Assembly (NCBI RefSeq): GCF_003725545.1
Contig: NZ_RJLN01000005.1
Span: forward strand, 1 to 64,000
Length of the DNA stretch: 64,000 nucleotides
DNA from: Micromonospora solifontis
Lineage (GTDB): Bacteria; Actinomycetota; Actinomycetes; Mycobacteriales; Micromonosporaceae
Direction: 5' to 3'
Part shown: positions 54,271 to 62,111 of the stretch, piece after piece
How the letters are laid out: every line of letters starts with the position of its first letter
Numbering within the stretch: the first letter of the stretch is position 1
Notes under the pieces: generated by a model
Seen by the model: only the letters and a program-made list of their open reading frames with translations
What the model was told of the DNA's origin: nothing
The model's database searches: none
Made by a program: the position numbers and the translations under genes

Positions 54271-54852
54271 CTATGCCGGTGGTGGGGGAGGGGTGAGCCA
54301 GGCGAGGGGTTGTCCGTTGAGGGCGGCGTCGGCGAGGCGGTGGGCGCTGGTGGTTTTGAGTGCCGCGCGGGAGCTGTCGATCCAGCGCTGAACGTTGTCG
54401 ATGCCCTGGTGGCGGTACTCAACCGCTTGGACGAGGCATTCCAGCTTGTCGGCGTCGCGGGCGACGATGGCCTCTGGCGTCTCGCCCGCTTCGTACTCCG
54501 CGACGGCGGCGTTGATGAGGTTAGCGACGGCCGGTGGGCAGGCGGCGACCTGATCGGCGGTGACGGTGGTGTTGGCTGCGGCGGTGAGGTAGCGCTTGGC
54601 GATGTGTGGGATGTCCGTGATCCGGGTTTCCTGGGTGTCGTGCAGAACGCACAGCATCGATACCCGGGCTGGGTCGGCACCTTCCATGGCGGCGAGCATC
54701 ATCCCGATGAGCGCGGTCCGGAACGAGTGTTCGGCGATGGATTCGGGGTGCTTGATGCCGGCGAACCACCAGCCGGTGCGGGCGGCGCGTTTGAGTACGC
54801 CGGCCTCGAAGATGAAGCTCATGGCTCCGGCGGCGTCGTGGTCGTCGTTCAT
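54271..54852 (-). CDS. HD-domain phosphohydrolase
   Basis: A 193-residue protein with the metal-binding HD signature: His in ESIAEHSFRTALIGM (about 42), HD in MLCVLHDTQET (about 69-70) and Asp in VARDADKLECLVQAVEY (about 133). The arrangement is like YfbR/HDDC2-type 5'-nucleotidases acting on deoxynucleotides. Its ATG overlaps the stop of the XRE-type gene (ATGA at 54849-54852), so the two are coupled. Together with three small divergent genes they form a cassette (see findings). Confidence 0.82.
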   Translation of the reverse strand: MNDDHDAAGAMSFIFEAGVLKRAARTGWWFAGIKHPESIAEHSFRTALIGMMLAAMEGADPARVSMLCVLHDTQETRITDIPHIAKRYLTAAANTTVTADQVAACPPAVANLINAAVAEYEAGETPEAIVARDADKLECLVQAVEYRHQGIDNVQRWIDSSRAALKTTSAHRLADAALNGQPLAWLTPPPPPA

Positions 54853-55974
54853 CTGCCCGTCCCTGTGCCGGTGACTCCGTCTGCTCGCAGGCTGTAGACG
54901 ATAGAGGTTAGTTCCTGCCGGGACTGTGGAGAGATGCGGTCGCTGTCCAGGATCTGCGTACTGCGATTGAGGAGCGCGCGGCCCTCGGCGGGGTTGTCGA
55001 GAGTGAGGCCGCGTCGTACGGCGAGCAGAGCCCAGATGTTGTGGACGTTGAGGTCGACGAAGGGGTGCGTTGGGTCGAGGCGCTGGACCAGGTGCCGGAA
55101 GAGAACCGAGCCGTGCCAGTCTGCGAGCGGCGCCGGCATGAAGGAGTCGTCGCGCTGGCGATACGGGATCTCGCCGACCCAGTAGGCCGAGTAGTTGAGG
55201 GCTGCTCGCTCGCAGGCATCGTCCGGATGCGCGTGGGCGAGGAAGTCTCGTAAAGGTTCCGGGTCGCCCTGGTTGGCCAGGGATGTGACTACGGAGCGGG
55301 CGTCAGGCCACAGCGGTGACCAGGTGCGGAAGGTGATCGCCCTGCGGGCACGGGTGGTGGTCTGGGCCAGCCATCCTGCCGCCGTTCTGGTGGTCCATGC
55401 CCGCGAGAAAGCAGGCCTGTCGATGCAGCAGAACGTTCGGGTCACGTCCGGTGGCTGCGCGTTCGGCGAGGACGTGAAGTCGGGTGAAGAAGGTGCGTTG
55501 CTCGTCGGCGGGCAGGGCCGGCCCTGACGCCACTGGCCCTCGCCGGGTCTGTGCGATGGGTAGCCCTCTGGCGAAGGTCGGTGTCTGCCCGAGAACAGCC
55601 CAGAGGATCAGATCGGTCAGACGGTGGGTGAGTACGCACCAGCCGAGCGGCTGTTCGGCGATGCCGCAGCGGTCCACCTGCTCGTCGAGGACCGCGGCGA
55701 GGATGAAGTCTGCCTCGGCGGCGTCGTCGAGGGCGGCGAGCAGGGTCACGTTCGCTCCGAGGCGACCGATCCTGCGCCGGACGGCGATCGACTGCCCGAG
55801 CGGCACCGCCGTGAATGGCCGGCGTCCGGATTCCCAGCTCTGCACGGTGACACGGTCGACGCCCAGGTCGGCGGCGAGTTGCTCCTGCGTCAGCGGGATG
55901 GACTCCCGGATCAGCTTGAGCAGGTAGCCCGTCACCTCGCCGCGCTGTGGTGCTGATCGTCCGCGACCTGCCAT
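54849..55974 (-). pseudogene. XRE-type HTH regulator interrupted by a frameshift
   Basis: Two overlapping frames encode one protein of about 375 residues. The first (ATG 55974) has an HTH at about 19-55 (LIRESIPLTQEQLAADLGVDRVTVQSWESGRRPF) and runs to VLLHRQACFLAGMDHQNG. The continuation AGWLAQTTTRARRAITFRTW... DWHGSVLFRHLVQRLDP lies in another frame down to 54849. The switch falls near 55375-55395. Sequencing error, true mutation or programmed frameshifting are all possible. A fragment similar to its C-terminal part occurs at 58345-58455. The stop overlaps the HD-domain ATG. Confidence 0.7.
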
Positions 55975-56175
55975 GCGTCATCCCTACGTTCACCGGTGGT
56001 CGACGTTCCCGCCCTGAAACAAACGGTGCGGCCGACATGTGGGCTGCTCACTCGTACTGCGGGTGAGTCCCACCGCCGTGGTCGTGATCGTAGCGTCGCA
56101 GTTACCGAACGTTCTAGATCCGGTCCCGTGGCTCGGGGTCGGCCATGAGGCGCTGCCCGGCGGAGGGGGCCAGTA

Positions 56176-56382
56176 ATGCGGGACAGGACGCCACCGGGGC
56201 GACGAGTGTCCTACGACGAGTACCTGATCGCCGTAGCGATGACCTTGGCACGGCGACACCGACCGGCATGGTCGTGGCGCAAGTGGCGGTGGCTGTGCCG
56301 GTGCGGGGCCGACCTGCCCTGTCGGAACCGACACCGCATCCCGATCAACCGCAGGCACTGGCCGGCCAAGGAGGAGCAATGA
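56176..56382 (+). CDS. Small basic protein, first of a three-gene cassette
   Basis: A 68-residue protein rich in Arg and Trp (LARRHRPAWSWRKWRWLCRCGADLPCRNRHR) with two CxC/C-x5-C-like cysteine positions. No family name is known to me. It starts the + strand unit divergent from the XRE-HD pair. Its TGA overlaps the next ATG (ATGA at 56379-56382). Confidence 0.6.
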   Translation: MRDRTPPGRRVSYDEYLIAVAMTLARRHRPAWSWRKWRWLCRCGADLPCRNRHRIPINRRHWPAKEEQ

Positions 56383-56558
56383 TCAACGAGGACGAGCGAC
56401 GGATCCTGCTCGTGCATCTGCGAGGAGCGGACGGCATGTGCACCGGTTGTCGCGCATGGTGGTCGCGGCTGGCTCCGTACCCGTGCTGGCAGGTGGAATG
56501 GGCGACCAGCCGGCAGGCCCGGACGATCACCGACCGGTTCCTGGAGGGTGTGCGGTGA
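56379..56558 (+). CDS. Small CxxC protein, second of the cassette
   Basis: A 59-residue protein: MINEDERRILLVHLRGADGMC, then a C-x-x-C (CTGC) and WWSRLAPYPCWQVEWA, TITDRFL. The paired cysteines suggest a small metal-binding knuckle. ATG 56379 follows GGAGGAG. It overlaps the genes on both sides, so the three small genes are translationally coupled. Confidence 0.6.
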   Translation: MINEDERRILLVHLRGADGMCTGCRAWWSRLAPYPCWQVEWATSRQARTITDRFLEGVR

Positions 56559-56863
56559 CCGCCCATGGCCCGGTCATGCCAGTCTGGAGCTGCGGAGGTT
56601 GTGGACTTCCGTGGCCTTGCCCGACGCGGAGACGTGAGCTGCGGGCGGAGTACGCGGACGCTCCGGTGTCGCTGGCCCTCTACCTCGGCGCCTACCTCGT
56701 CCAAGCCACCGAGGACATGCCCTGGACGCCGGCCGGCGTGCTGCACCGCCGCTTCCTCGGCTGGACCAGGGCGGCCGACCAGGCCATGCCAGCAGTACAG
56801 CCGCGAAGTACAGCAGCCGTGCCAGCCGAACCGGGCCGAGAAGCACGCCAGCAGGCCGTTTGA
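56555..56863 (+). CDS. Small CxxC protein, third of the cassette
   Basis: A 102-residue protein starting GTG 56555 (GTGA overlap with the previous stop). Seen: SCGGCGLPWPCPTRRRELRAEY, with C-x-x-C and a further Cys like a zinc knuckle, then a helical segment VSLALYLGAYLVQATEDMPWTPAGVLHRRFLGWTR. From memory, such proteins accompany XRE-type regulators in many actinomycetes; no function is known to me. Confidence 0.6.
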   Translation: MTAHGPVMPVWSCGGCGLPWPCPTRRRELRAEYADAPVSLALYLGAYLVQATEDMPWTPAGVLHRRFLGWTRAADQAMPAVQPRSTAAVPAEPGREARQQAV

Positions 56864-57353
56864 CCTCGTAAGTTAACAGCAGAATGGGAGCACGGCGCTC
56901 CCGCCTTGGTTGGCCTGGCATCCCCAAGGCCCTGGGCGAGCGTTCATCGGCGTGCTCCGGCTCCGACCATCGGTTGGCAAACTCCACTTGCGACCGGCCT
57001 GATCGCATCTCGCGCCGCCCGCAGCAACTGGAGTTCCACCAGCAAACCTGCTCGACCCATGGTTCGACGACCAAGCCAGTGCCGAGGCTGCGGCGGCCTT
57101 CCATATCGGGTGCCGGCATCGCCAGCGCGTTGGTTACGCCGAGGTAGGCCAGTCGAAGCAGCACGACCAGTCATCCTCGCCCAGTGGTTTTCGGCGATTC
57201 GGCCAGCCTGGGCACGTTGAGGAGGGCAAGATCTTTGTCGTCGTGGTCAAACCGGCCGTGGCCAGGGCGGACGTCATTGCCGGCACCGGCAGGGCTAGCA
57301 GGCCCAAACGGCGGCGCACAGAGCCGACGAGCACGAGATATACGGAGGCACCG
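56864..57353. other. Non-coding region with a transposase N-terminal relic
   Basis: No intact gene is supported. On the - strand, 57164-57119 encodes LLRLAYLGVTNALA, matching the N-terminal stretch typical of integrase-core transposases of actinomycete IS elements; the following sequence diverges at once. The rest (56864-57118 and 57165-57353) shows only chance frames. The right end holds the ribosome site of the oxidoreductase gene. Confidence 0.45.
57119..57164 (-). mobile_element. IS transposase N-terminal fragment
   Basis: About 15 codons (LLRLAYLGVTNALA) recall the conserved start of actinomycete integrase-core transposases. It is a tiny relic with no terminal repeats visible. Confidence 0.4.
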
Positions 57354-58271
57354 ATGAAGGCAGTCGTCGCGATGGATCAGGCCGCGGAAGCCGCCGGGAT
57401 CACACTCGCGGAGCGGCCTGAGCCGACGCCGGCGATCAACGACGTCGTCGTTGAAGTCTACGCGTCGGGCTTCGTCTCCGCGGAGTGGGAGTGGCCCTCG
57501 ACGTGGGTCGATCGCTCCGGTCATGATCGTGCCCAGCCGATCATCGGCCACGAGTTCGCCGGAGTGGTCTCCTCCCTCGGCTACGGCACGACGGGACTCT
57601 CGTTGGGACAGCGGGTGTTCGGGATCACGGACTGGCACCGCGATGGAACGCTGGCTGAGTACGCGGCCGTGGAGGCACGCAACCTTGCGCCGCTGCCGGG
57701 GAACGTCGACTTCACGGTGGGTGCGAGTCTGCCGGTCTCCGGCCTGACCGCGTGGCAGGGCCTGTTCCAGCACGGTCGTCTTCAGGCGGGGCAGAGCGTC
57801 CTCGCACACGGCGCCGCCGGCGCCGTCGGATCAGTGGTGACGCAGCTCGCCCGGGAGTTCGGCGCCTACGTCATCGGTACCGGTCGGGCGGCGGACCGCC
57901 AGGCGGCGCTCGACTTCGGCGCGAACGAGTTCCTCGACCTCGACCAGGAGGAGCTCGACGACATCGGCGGGGTCGATCTGGTCTTCGATGTCATCGGCGG
58001 TGATATCCAAAGGCGCTCGGCGAGCATCATCCGGCCTGGCGGGACGCTGGTGTCGGTGGTCGGACCTGTTGAGGCTCGCCCTGTGCACGGTTTGGCGGTC
58101 GACTTCGTCGTCGAGTCCGTTCCGAGTCAGCTGGTGGAGATCGTCGACCGGGTGCGAGACGGGCGCCTTCGCACGCACATCGGAACGGTCGCGACTCTCG
58201 ACGACGCCATCCCCGCACTCAACCCGACCGAGCGGCGCATGGGCAAGACCGTCATTCGCGTGCGCCCCTGA
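57354..58271 (+). CDS. NADP-dependent quinone oxidoreductase-like protein (zinc-free MDR family)
   Basis: A 305-residue medium-chain reductase. Seen: a GroES-like N-terminal domain (IGHEFAGVVSSLGYGTTGLSLGQRVFGITDW), LPVSGLTAWQGLF, and a Rossmann fold with AHGAAGAVGSVVTQLAREFG (about 148-167) then GTGRAADRQAALDFGANEFLD. Catalytic-zinc cysteines are absent, as in quinone/enoyl reductases. It probably reduces quinones or alpha,beta-unsaturated carbonyls with NADPH. ATG 57354 follows GGAGG. Apparently intact despite lying among relics. Confidence 0.88.
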   Translation: MKAVVAMDQAAEAAGITLAERPEPTPAINDVVVEVYASGFVSAEWEWPSTWVDRSGHDRAQPIIGHEFAGVVSSLGYGTTGLSLGQRVFGITDWHRDGTLAEYAAVEARNLAPLPGNVDFTVGASLPVSGLTAWQGLFQHGRLQAGQSVLAHGAAGAVGSVVTQLAREFGAYVIGTGRAADRQAALDFGANEFLDLDQEELDDIGGVDLVFDVIGGDIQRRSASIIRPGGTLVSVVGPVEARPVHGLAVDFVVESVPSQLVEIVDRVRDGRLRTHIGTVATLDDAIPALNPTERRMGKTVIRVRP

Positions 58272-58344
58272 GCGCCCTGGAACAGGCCAACAGAGCCGTC
58301 ATGCTGACGCCTGAGTACCCCGCTTTGATAACCGCCTCTGCATA

Positions 58345-58455
58345 CGTCGACCTGCGCGGAGATCCGGGCACTGTCCACGAGCGGGACCAGGTGCCGACGA
58401 AGGATCGAGCCATGCCAGTCATCGAGCGTCCCGGGCAAAGGAGCTGCTGATTCAC
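58345..58455 (-). pseudogene. Fragment of an XRE-type regulator C-terminal domain
   Basis: On the - strand the frame reads APLPGTLDDWHGSILRRHLV, closely matching APLADWHGSVLFRHLVQRLD of the frameshifted XRE protein at 54849-55974. It diverges within about 35 codons and no start or HTH part is present. It is therefore a truncated second copy. Confidence 0.6.
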
Positions 58456-58548
58456 CGCCAGGTGTCGGGTGTCAGCGGATCGTCAGGGAATGCGTACCGT
58501 GAGGTGCAGGGCTGCTCCGTTCGCCGTCGGATGGCAAGCTCGTGCCTC

Positions 58549-58631
58549 ATGATCGATGATTTCGCTGAGGACCATCTGCACGGCCAGCTCAGGTCGATGC
58601 GTCAGGCGCTGATCTGGAAGCTGGCTGGGGA
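58549..58631 (+). pseudogene. DinB/DUF664-family N-terminal fragment
   Basis: From ATG 58549 the product reads [20 protein letters not shown] then LIWKLAG, matching the start of DinB-like DUF664 proteins (mycothiol/bacillithiol transferase-like). Similarity stops at about 58631, where the sequence runs into the mraY upstream region, so only the first ~28 codons remain. Confidence 0.55.
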
Positions 58632-58667
58632 GGCCGTGAGAGGTCCGGATCTCGCGGGGGTTCGCCC

Positions 58668-59771
58668 GTGAGGGCGGTCATCGTCGCGGCCGCGGTCGCG
58701 TTCATCATCTCCCTGCTCGGTACGCCGGTGGCGATTCGCGTCTTCACCGCGCTCAAGGCCGGCCAGCCGATCCGATCCATCGGGCTCGCCAGCAACGAGG
58801 GCAAACAGGGTACGCCCGCGATGGGTGGCGTCGTCTTCATCGTGGCGACCGTCTTGGCGTACGTGGCCGGGCATCTCGCCCTGGCCACCCTGCCCGAGCG
58901 GCAGATCGCGCAGGAGGGCCCGACCATGACGGCCCTTGTCCTGCTCGGCGTGTTCGTCTTCTGCGGCGCGGTTGGCTTCCTCGACGACTACCTCAAGGTG
59001 CGCCGGCGCAACTCCGACGGCCTGTCCGCCAAAGGCAAGCTGCTCGGCCAGGCGATCGTCGGCGCCGGGTTCGGCATCGCCGCGCTCTACGTCGTCAGCA
59101 CCAACGGCCAGACCGTGGCCAGCGAGCACATCTCGCTCATCCGCGACATCAGCTGGCTGAATGTCGGCAAGGTCGGCTCGGTCATGGTCTTCGTCTTCGT
59201 GATCACGGCGATGTCGAACGGCGTGAACCTCACCGACGGGCTCGACGGCCTGGCCACCGGCGCGTCGGTCCTGGTGCTCGGCGCGTACGCGCTGATCGGC
59301 TTCTGGCAGTACCGGCACTGGTGCGCGGACGACGCGTACGCCCGCGTGAACGACTACTGCTACCAGGTGCGGGATCCCCTGGAGATCGCCATCATCGCGG
59401 CGGCAGCGGCCGCCGCCTGCGTGGGCTTCCTGTGGTGGAACGCGTCCCCGGCGCGGATCTTCATGGGTGACGTGGGCTCGCTCGGCCTCGGCGGCCTGAT
59501 CGGCGGGCTCGCGGTGGCGACCCGCACCACGCTGCTGTCGGTCATGATCGGCGGGCTCTTCGTCATCATCACGACGACCTGGGTGATCCAGATCGTCTCG
59601 TTCCGGACCACCGGCAAGCGTGTCTTCCGGATGGTGCCGTTGCACCACCACTTCGAGCTCGCTGGATGGAGCGAGGTCAATATTGTGGTCCGGTTCTGGA
59701 TCGTGGCCGGCGTCTGCGTGGCGGTCGGCCTGGGCCTGTTCTACTCGGATTTCCTGGCGGTCGTCGGATGA
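58668..59771 (+). CDS. mraY: MraY-type phospho-N-acetylmuramoyl-pentapeptide transferase (orphan copy)
   Basis: A 367-residue polytopic membrane enzyme that transfers phospho-MurNAc-pentapeptide to undecaprenyl phosphate, giving lipid I. All signature residues are present: GTPAMGG (48-54), FLDDYLK (D106, D107), [13 protein letters not shown] (D190), [12 protein letters not shown] (D268) and [11 protein letters not shown] (H326-H328). Normally mraY sits in the murein/division cluster; here it is alone among gene relics. It may be a second copy, for example a target-based resistance determinant, or the only copy relocated. GTG 58668 follows CGGGGG. Confidence 0.9.
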   Translation: MRAVIVAAAVAFIISLLGTPVAIRVFTALKAGQPIRSIGLASNEGKQGTPAMGGVVFIVATVLAYVAGHLALATLPERQIAQEGPTMTALVLLGVFVFCGAVGFLDDYLKVRRRNSDGLSAKGKLLGQAIVGAGFGIAALYVVSTNGQTVASEHISLIRDISWLNVGKVGSVMVFVFVITAMSNGVNLTDGLDGLATGASVLVLGAYALIGFWQYRHWCADDAYARVNDYCYQVRDPLEIAIIAAAAAAACVGFLWWNASPARIFMGDVGSLGLGGLIGGLAVATRTTLLSVMIGGLFVIITTTWVIQIVSFRTTGKRVFRMVPLHHHFELAGWSEVNIVVRFWIVAGVCVAVGLGLFYSDFLAVVG

Positions 59772-59974
59772 GGGCGGCGCGACAAGCTGTGCCGTGCCAC
59801 CGACCGCGACCCGCCAGGCAGCCTGGCCCCAAGGGGTGCCCGGGCGCCTGGAGGGTGCCGGAGAGATGTGGACACCCGGGCGGGTGCGGCCCTGCCACCG
59901 TCCGGCCCTCGCGCTGGGTCCCACGCTCTGATCCCGCGTCCTCGCTGACCAGCCGTTGCCGGGGTTGGCCATCG

Positions 59975-60290
59975 TCACTGTTGGTCGTACCTGTGGCGGA
60001 CGTTCGGAAGCAGGGCGCGCCAGATCAGCCGCCAGGCTGTGCCGGGAAGGTACTTGCTGCGTTCTTCCTGCGCGACGCGTCCGCGGGGGTGGGCGGCCCA
60101 CCGCGCCGAGCCGGGGTCGTAGTCGCGGCGGTACTCGATCACGCACACGTGCTTGACGCTCTTGTAGCCATAGTGGGCCGGGGCGACCAGGCGAACCGGT
60201 GCTCCGTGTTCGACGCTGAGGGGGCGCCGGCGAGGCGGTCGGCGAGCAGCACGTCGGGCTTTCGATCATGTCGCCTCCGCACTGGCCCGA
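59975..60290 (-). pseudogene. C-terminal relic of a molybdopterin-dependent oxidoreductase
   Basis: The - strand frame reads SVEHGAPVRLVAPAHYGYKS then VKHVCVIEYRRDYDPG and ends RALLPNVRHRYDQQ with a stop at 59975-59977. This is the C-terminal part of SuoX/YedY-like Mo-oxidoreductases. The preceding DVLLADRLAGAP is in a different frame; one C missing from a C-run near 60228 explains the shift. The N-terminal catalytic half is absent. The 59772-59974 stretch before it shows no gene. Confidence 0.6.
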
Positions 60291-60511
60291 CGCCGGACGT
60301 CGCCGGCGGGAAACATTGACACTTTTCGTTGCCCCAGTGATAGTAACTGCTACAGATCCCATCGGATCGCCGGTGGGAACCGCGGTCGGACGATCGACGC
60401 GCGCCCATCCCGACTTGGCCCGTGGCCAGCGCTGACCACCATGGCTGGGGCGCGAATGACCATCGCCACCGCCAGGCAGGGAATGCCATCGCCACATCTG
60501 CTGGAGGGTGC

Positions 60512-61717
60512 ATGAAAAGCAGATCGAAGATCTACGCGGGACTGGCGGCCATCATCGTCCCGGCCGCCTCCGTGATCATGGCGCTCGGCGCGACCCCGGC
60601 CGATGCCGCGGTCGGCGGTTCCGGTCCTTACCCCGCCGACTATGAGACCTCGGCGAGCCTGGCCAATCACACGATCTTCCGGCCCCAGACGCTCCCGTCG
60701 GAACGCCTGCCCATCCTCGTGTGGGGCAACGGCGGCTGCTCGGCCAACGGCCTCTCCCAGGGCAATTTCCTCCGGGAGATCGCCTCCTACGGCTTCCTCG
60801 CCATCGCCAACGGCGCTCCGTACGGCTCCGGCTCCACCAACTCCCAGATGCTCACCCAGTCCATCGACTGGGCCGTCGCGGAGAACTCCCGGCAGGGCAG
60901 CAAGTACTACAACAGGCTCGACACGACCAAGATCGCCGTCGCGGGCTACTCCTGCGGAGGCCTGGAGGCGTACGCCGTCTCCAACGACCCACGCATCACC
61001 ACGACCGGCATCTTCAGCAGCGGCCTGCTGAACGATGCGGACGACTACCAGCTCTGGAGACTGACCAAGCCGATCGCCTACTTCATCGGCGGACCCAGCG
61101 ACATCGCCTATCCGAACGCCATGGACGACTGGGGCAAGCTCCCGGCCGGGCTGCCCGCCTTCATGGGCAACCTGAGCGTCGGGCATGGCGGCACCTACGA
61201 CCAGCCCAACGGCGGCGAGTTCGGCCGGGTGGCAGTTCTCTACCTCAAGTGGCGCCTGAAGGGCGACATCACCGCCGGCCGCAACTTCGTCGGCGTCGAC
61301 TGCGGCCTGTGCCACACCGAATGGACCGTCCAGCAGAAGAACCTGACGCTCGACGGCGACACGCCGCCCAGCACCCCGCCGCCCAGCACGCCGCCACCGA
61401 CCACCCCACCCCCCGGTGGGACTCCCACCTGCACCGCGGCTTATTCCGTACAGGACCAGTGGAACGGCGGGTTCGTCGCCAACGTCAACGTCACCGCGGG
61501 AACCGCCGCGCTCACCGGCTGGCGAGTCACCCTCACCCTGCCGAGCGGGGCATCGGTCAGCTCGTTGTGGAACGGGGTCGCCAGCGGCACCAGCGGCACC
61601 ATCACCGTCGCGAATCAGAGCTACAACGGACAGCTGGCCGCGGGTCAGACCACAAGTTTCGGCTTCCAGGGCACCGGAAACGGCAGCGGAGCCACCGCCA
61701 CCTGCACCGGAAGCTGA
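60512..61717 (+). CDS. Secreted alpha/beta-hydrolase (esterase-like) with CBM2
   Basis: A 401-residue secreted enzyme. Signal peptide about 1-33 (IYAGLAAIIVPAASVIMALGATPADA). Catalytic domain about 34-275: LPILVWGNGGCSANG (oxyanion region), nucleophile Ser in VAGYSCGGLEAYA (about 155) and a late GHGGTYD. A Pro/Thr-rich linker of about 25 residues follows, then a CBM2 (about 305-401) with terminal cysteines and Trp positions (DQWNGGFVANVNV; SLWNGV). Probably a dienelactone-hydrolase-like esterase working on plant polysaccharide. ATG 60512 follows GGAGGG. It is intact within the decayed region. Confidence 0.8.
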   Translation: MKSRSKIYAGLAAIIVPAASVIMALGATPADAAVGGSGPYPADYETSASLANHTIFRPQTLPSERLPILVWGNGGCSANGLSQGNFLREIASYGFLAIANGAPYGSGSTNSQMLTQSIDWAVAENSRQGSKYYNRLDTTKIAVAGYSCGGLEAYAVSNDPRITTTGIFSSGLLNDADDYQLWRLTKPIAYFIGGPSDIAYPNAMDDWGKLPAGLPAFMGNLSVGHGGTYDQPNGGEFGRVAVLYLKWRLKGDITAGRNFVGVDCGLCHTEWTVQQKNLTLDGDTPPSTPPPSTPPPTTPPPGGTPTCTAAYSVQDQWNGGFVANVNVTAGTAALTGWRVTLTLPSGASVSSLWNGVASGTSGTITVANQSYNGQLAAGQTTSFGFQGTGNGSGATATCTGS

Positions 61718-61786
61718 GGCTCCGCATATCTCGGCGCAACTCGTCGCCGCCGGCCGGGCCGATCCGGCGCCCGGCCGGCGGCGTCT

Positions 61787-61893
61787 TCACGGCTCCGGGG
61801 TCCGGGCCGGCGCCCGGCGGGCGCGGAACCGGGCACGGTACGCCTGGGGCGAGATCCCGAGCTCCCGGCGGAAGGTGTGCCGGAGGTTCGCGG
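61787..61893 (-). pseudogene. C-terminal fragment of an AraC-family regulator
   Basis: The - strand frame ends STANLRHTFRRELGISPQAY then RARFRARRAPARTPEP with a stop at 61787, the last helix-turn-helix of GlxA/AraC-type regulators. Upstream the similarity stops at about 61893, exactly where an unrelated FN3-like fragment begins on the other strand. No intact gene remains. Confidence 0.6.
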
Positions 61894-62111
61894 TGGAGCC
61901 TGAACAACGGCGCCACCTACGAGTTCCGGGTGCGGTCGACGAACCTGGCCGGGACCAGTTCGCCGTCGAACAACGACACCACCCGGCCGATGCCGCCGTT
62001 CCCGAAACCGCCGTCCAGCCTGCGCGCGATCGTGCCCGGAGGCTGGCGGTGCCGGGCCGCCGGTCCTGGGCGTCAGCCGGCGGGAACAACTACGCGCCGT
62101 ACTGCCCCTGA
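61894..62111 (+). pseudogene. Degenerate fibronectin type III fragment
   Basis: The + strand frame reads WSLNNGATYEFRVRSTNLAG then TSSPSNN and PKPPSSLRAIV, typical FN3 sequence from secreted polysaccharide-active enzymes. A later piece (ASAGGNNYAPY) lies in another frame, so it is frameshifted. It joins the AraC fragment without a gap and its 3' end overlaps the DsbA-like gene. Confidence 0.5.

Noticed and set aside
56574..57164. 196-codon - strand frame overlapping the small CxxC gene
   Set aside because: Only its first ~15 codons (transposase start) are protein-like; the rest diverges and runs antisense to the coupled small genes.
58602..60497. 631-codon - strand frame opposite mraY
   Set aside because: Antisense to a gene with all catalytic residues; the only meaningful part (Mo-oxidoreductase tail) lies in a different, broken frame.
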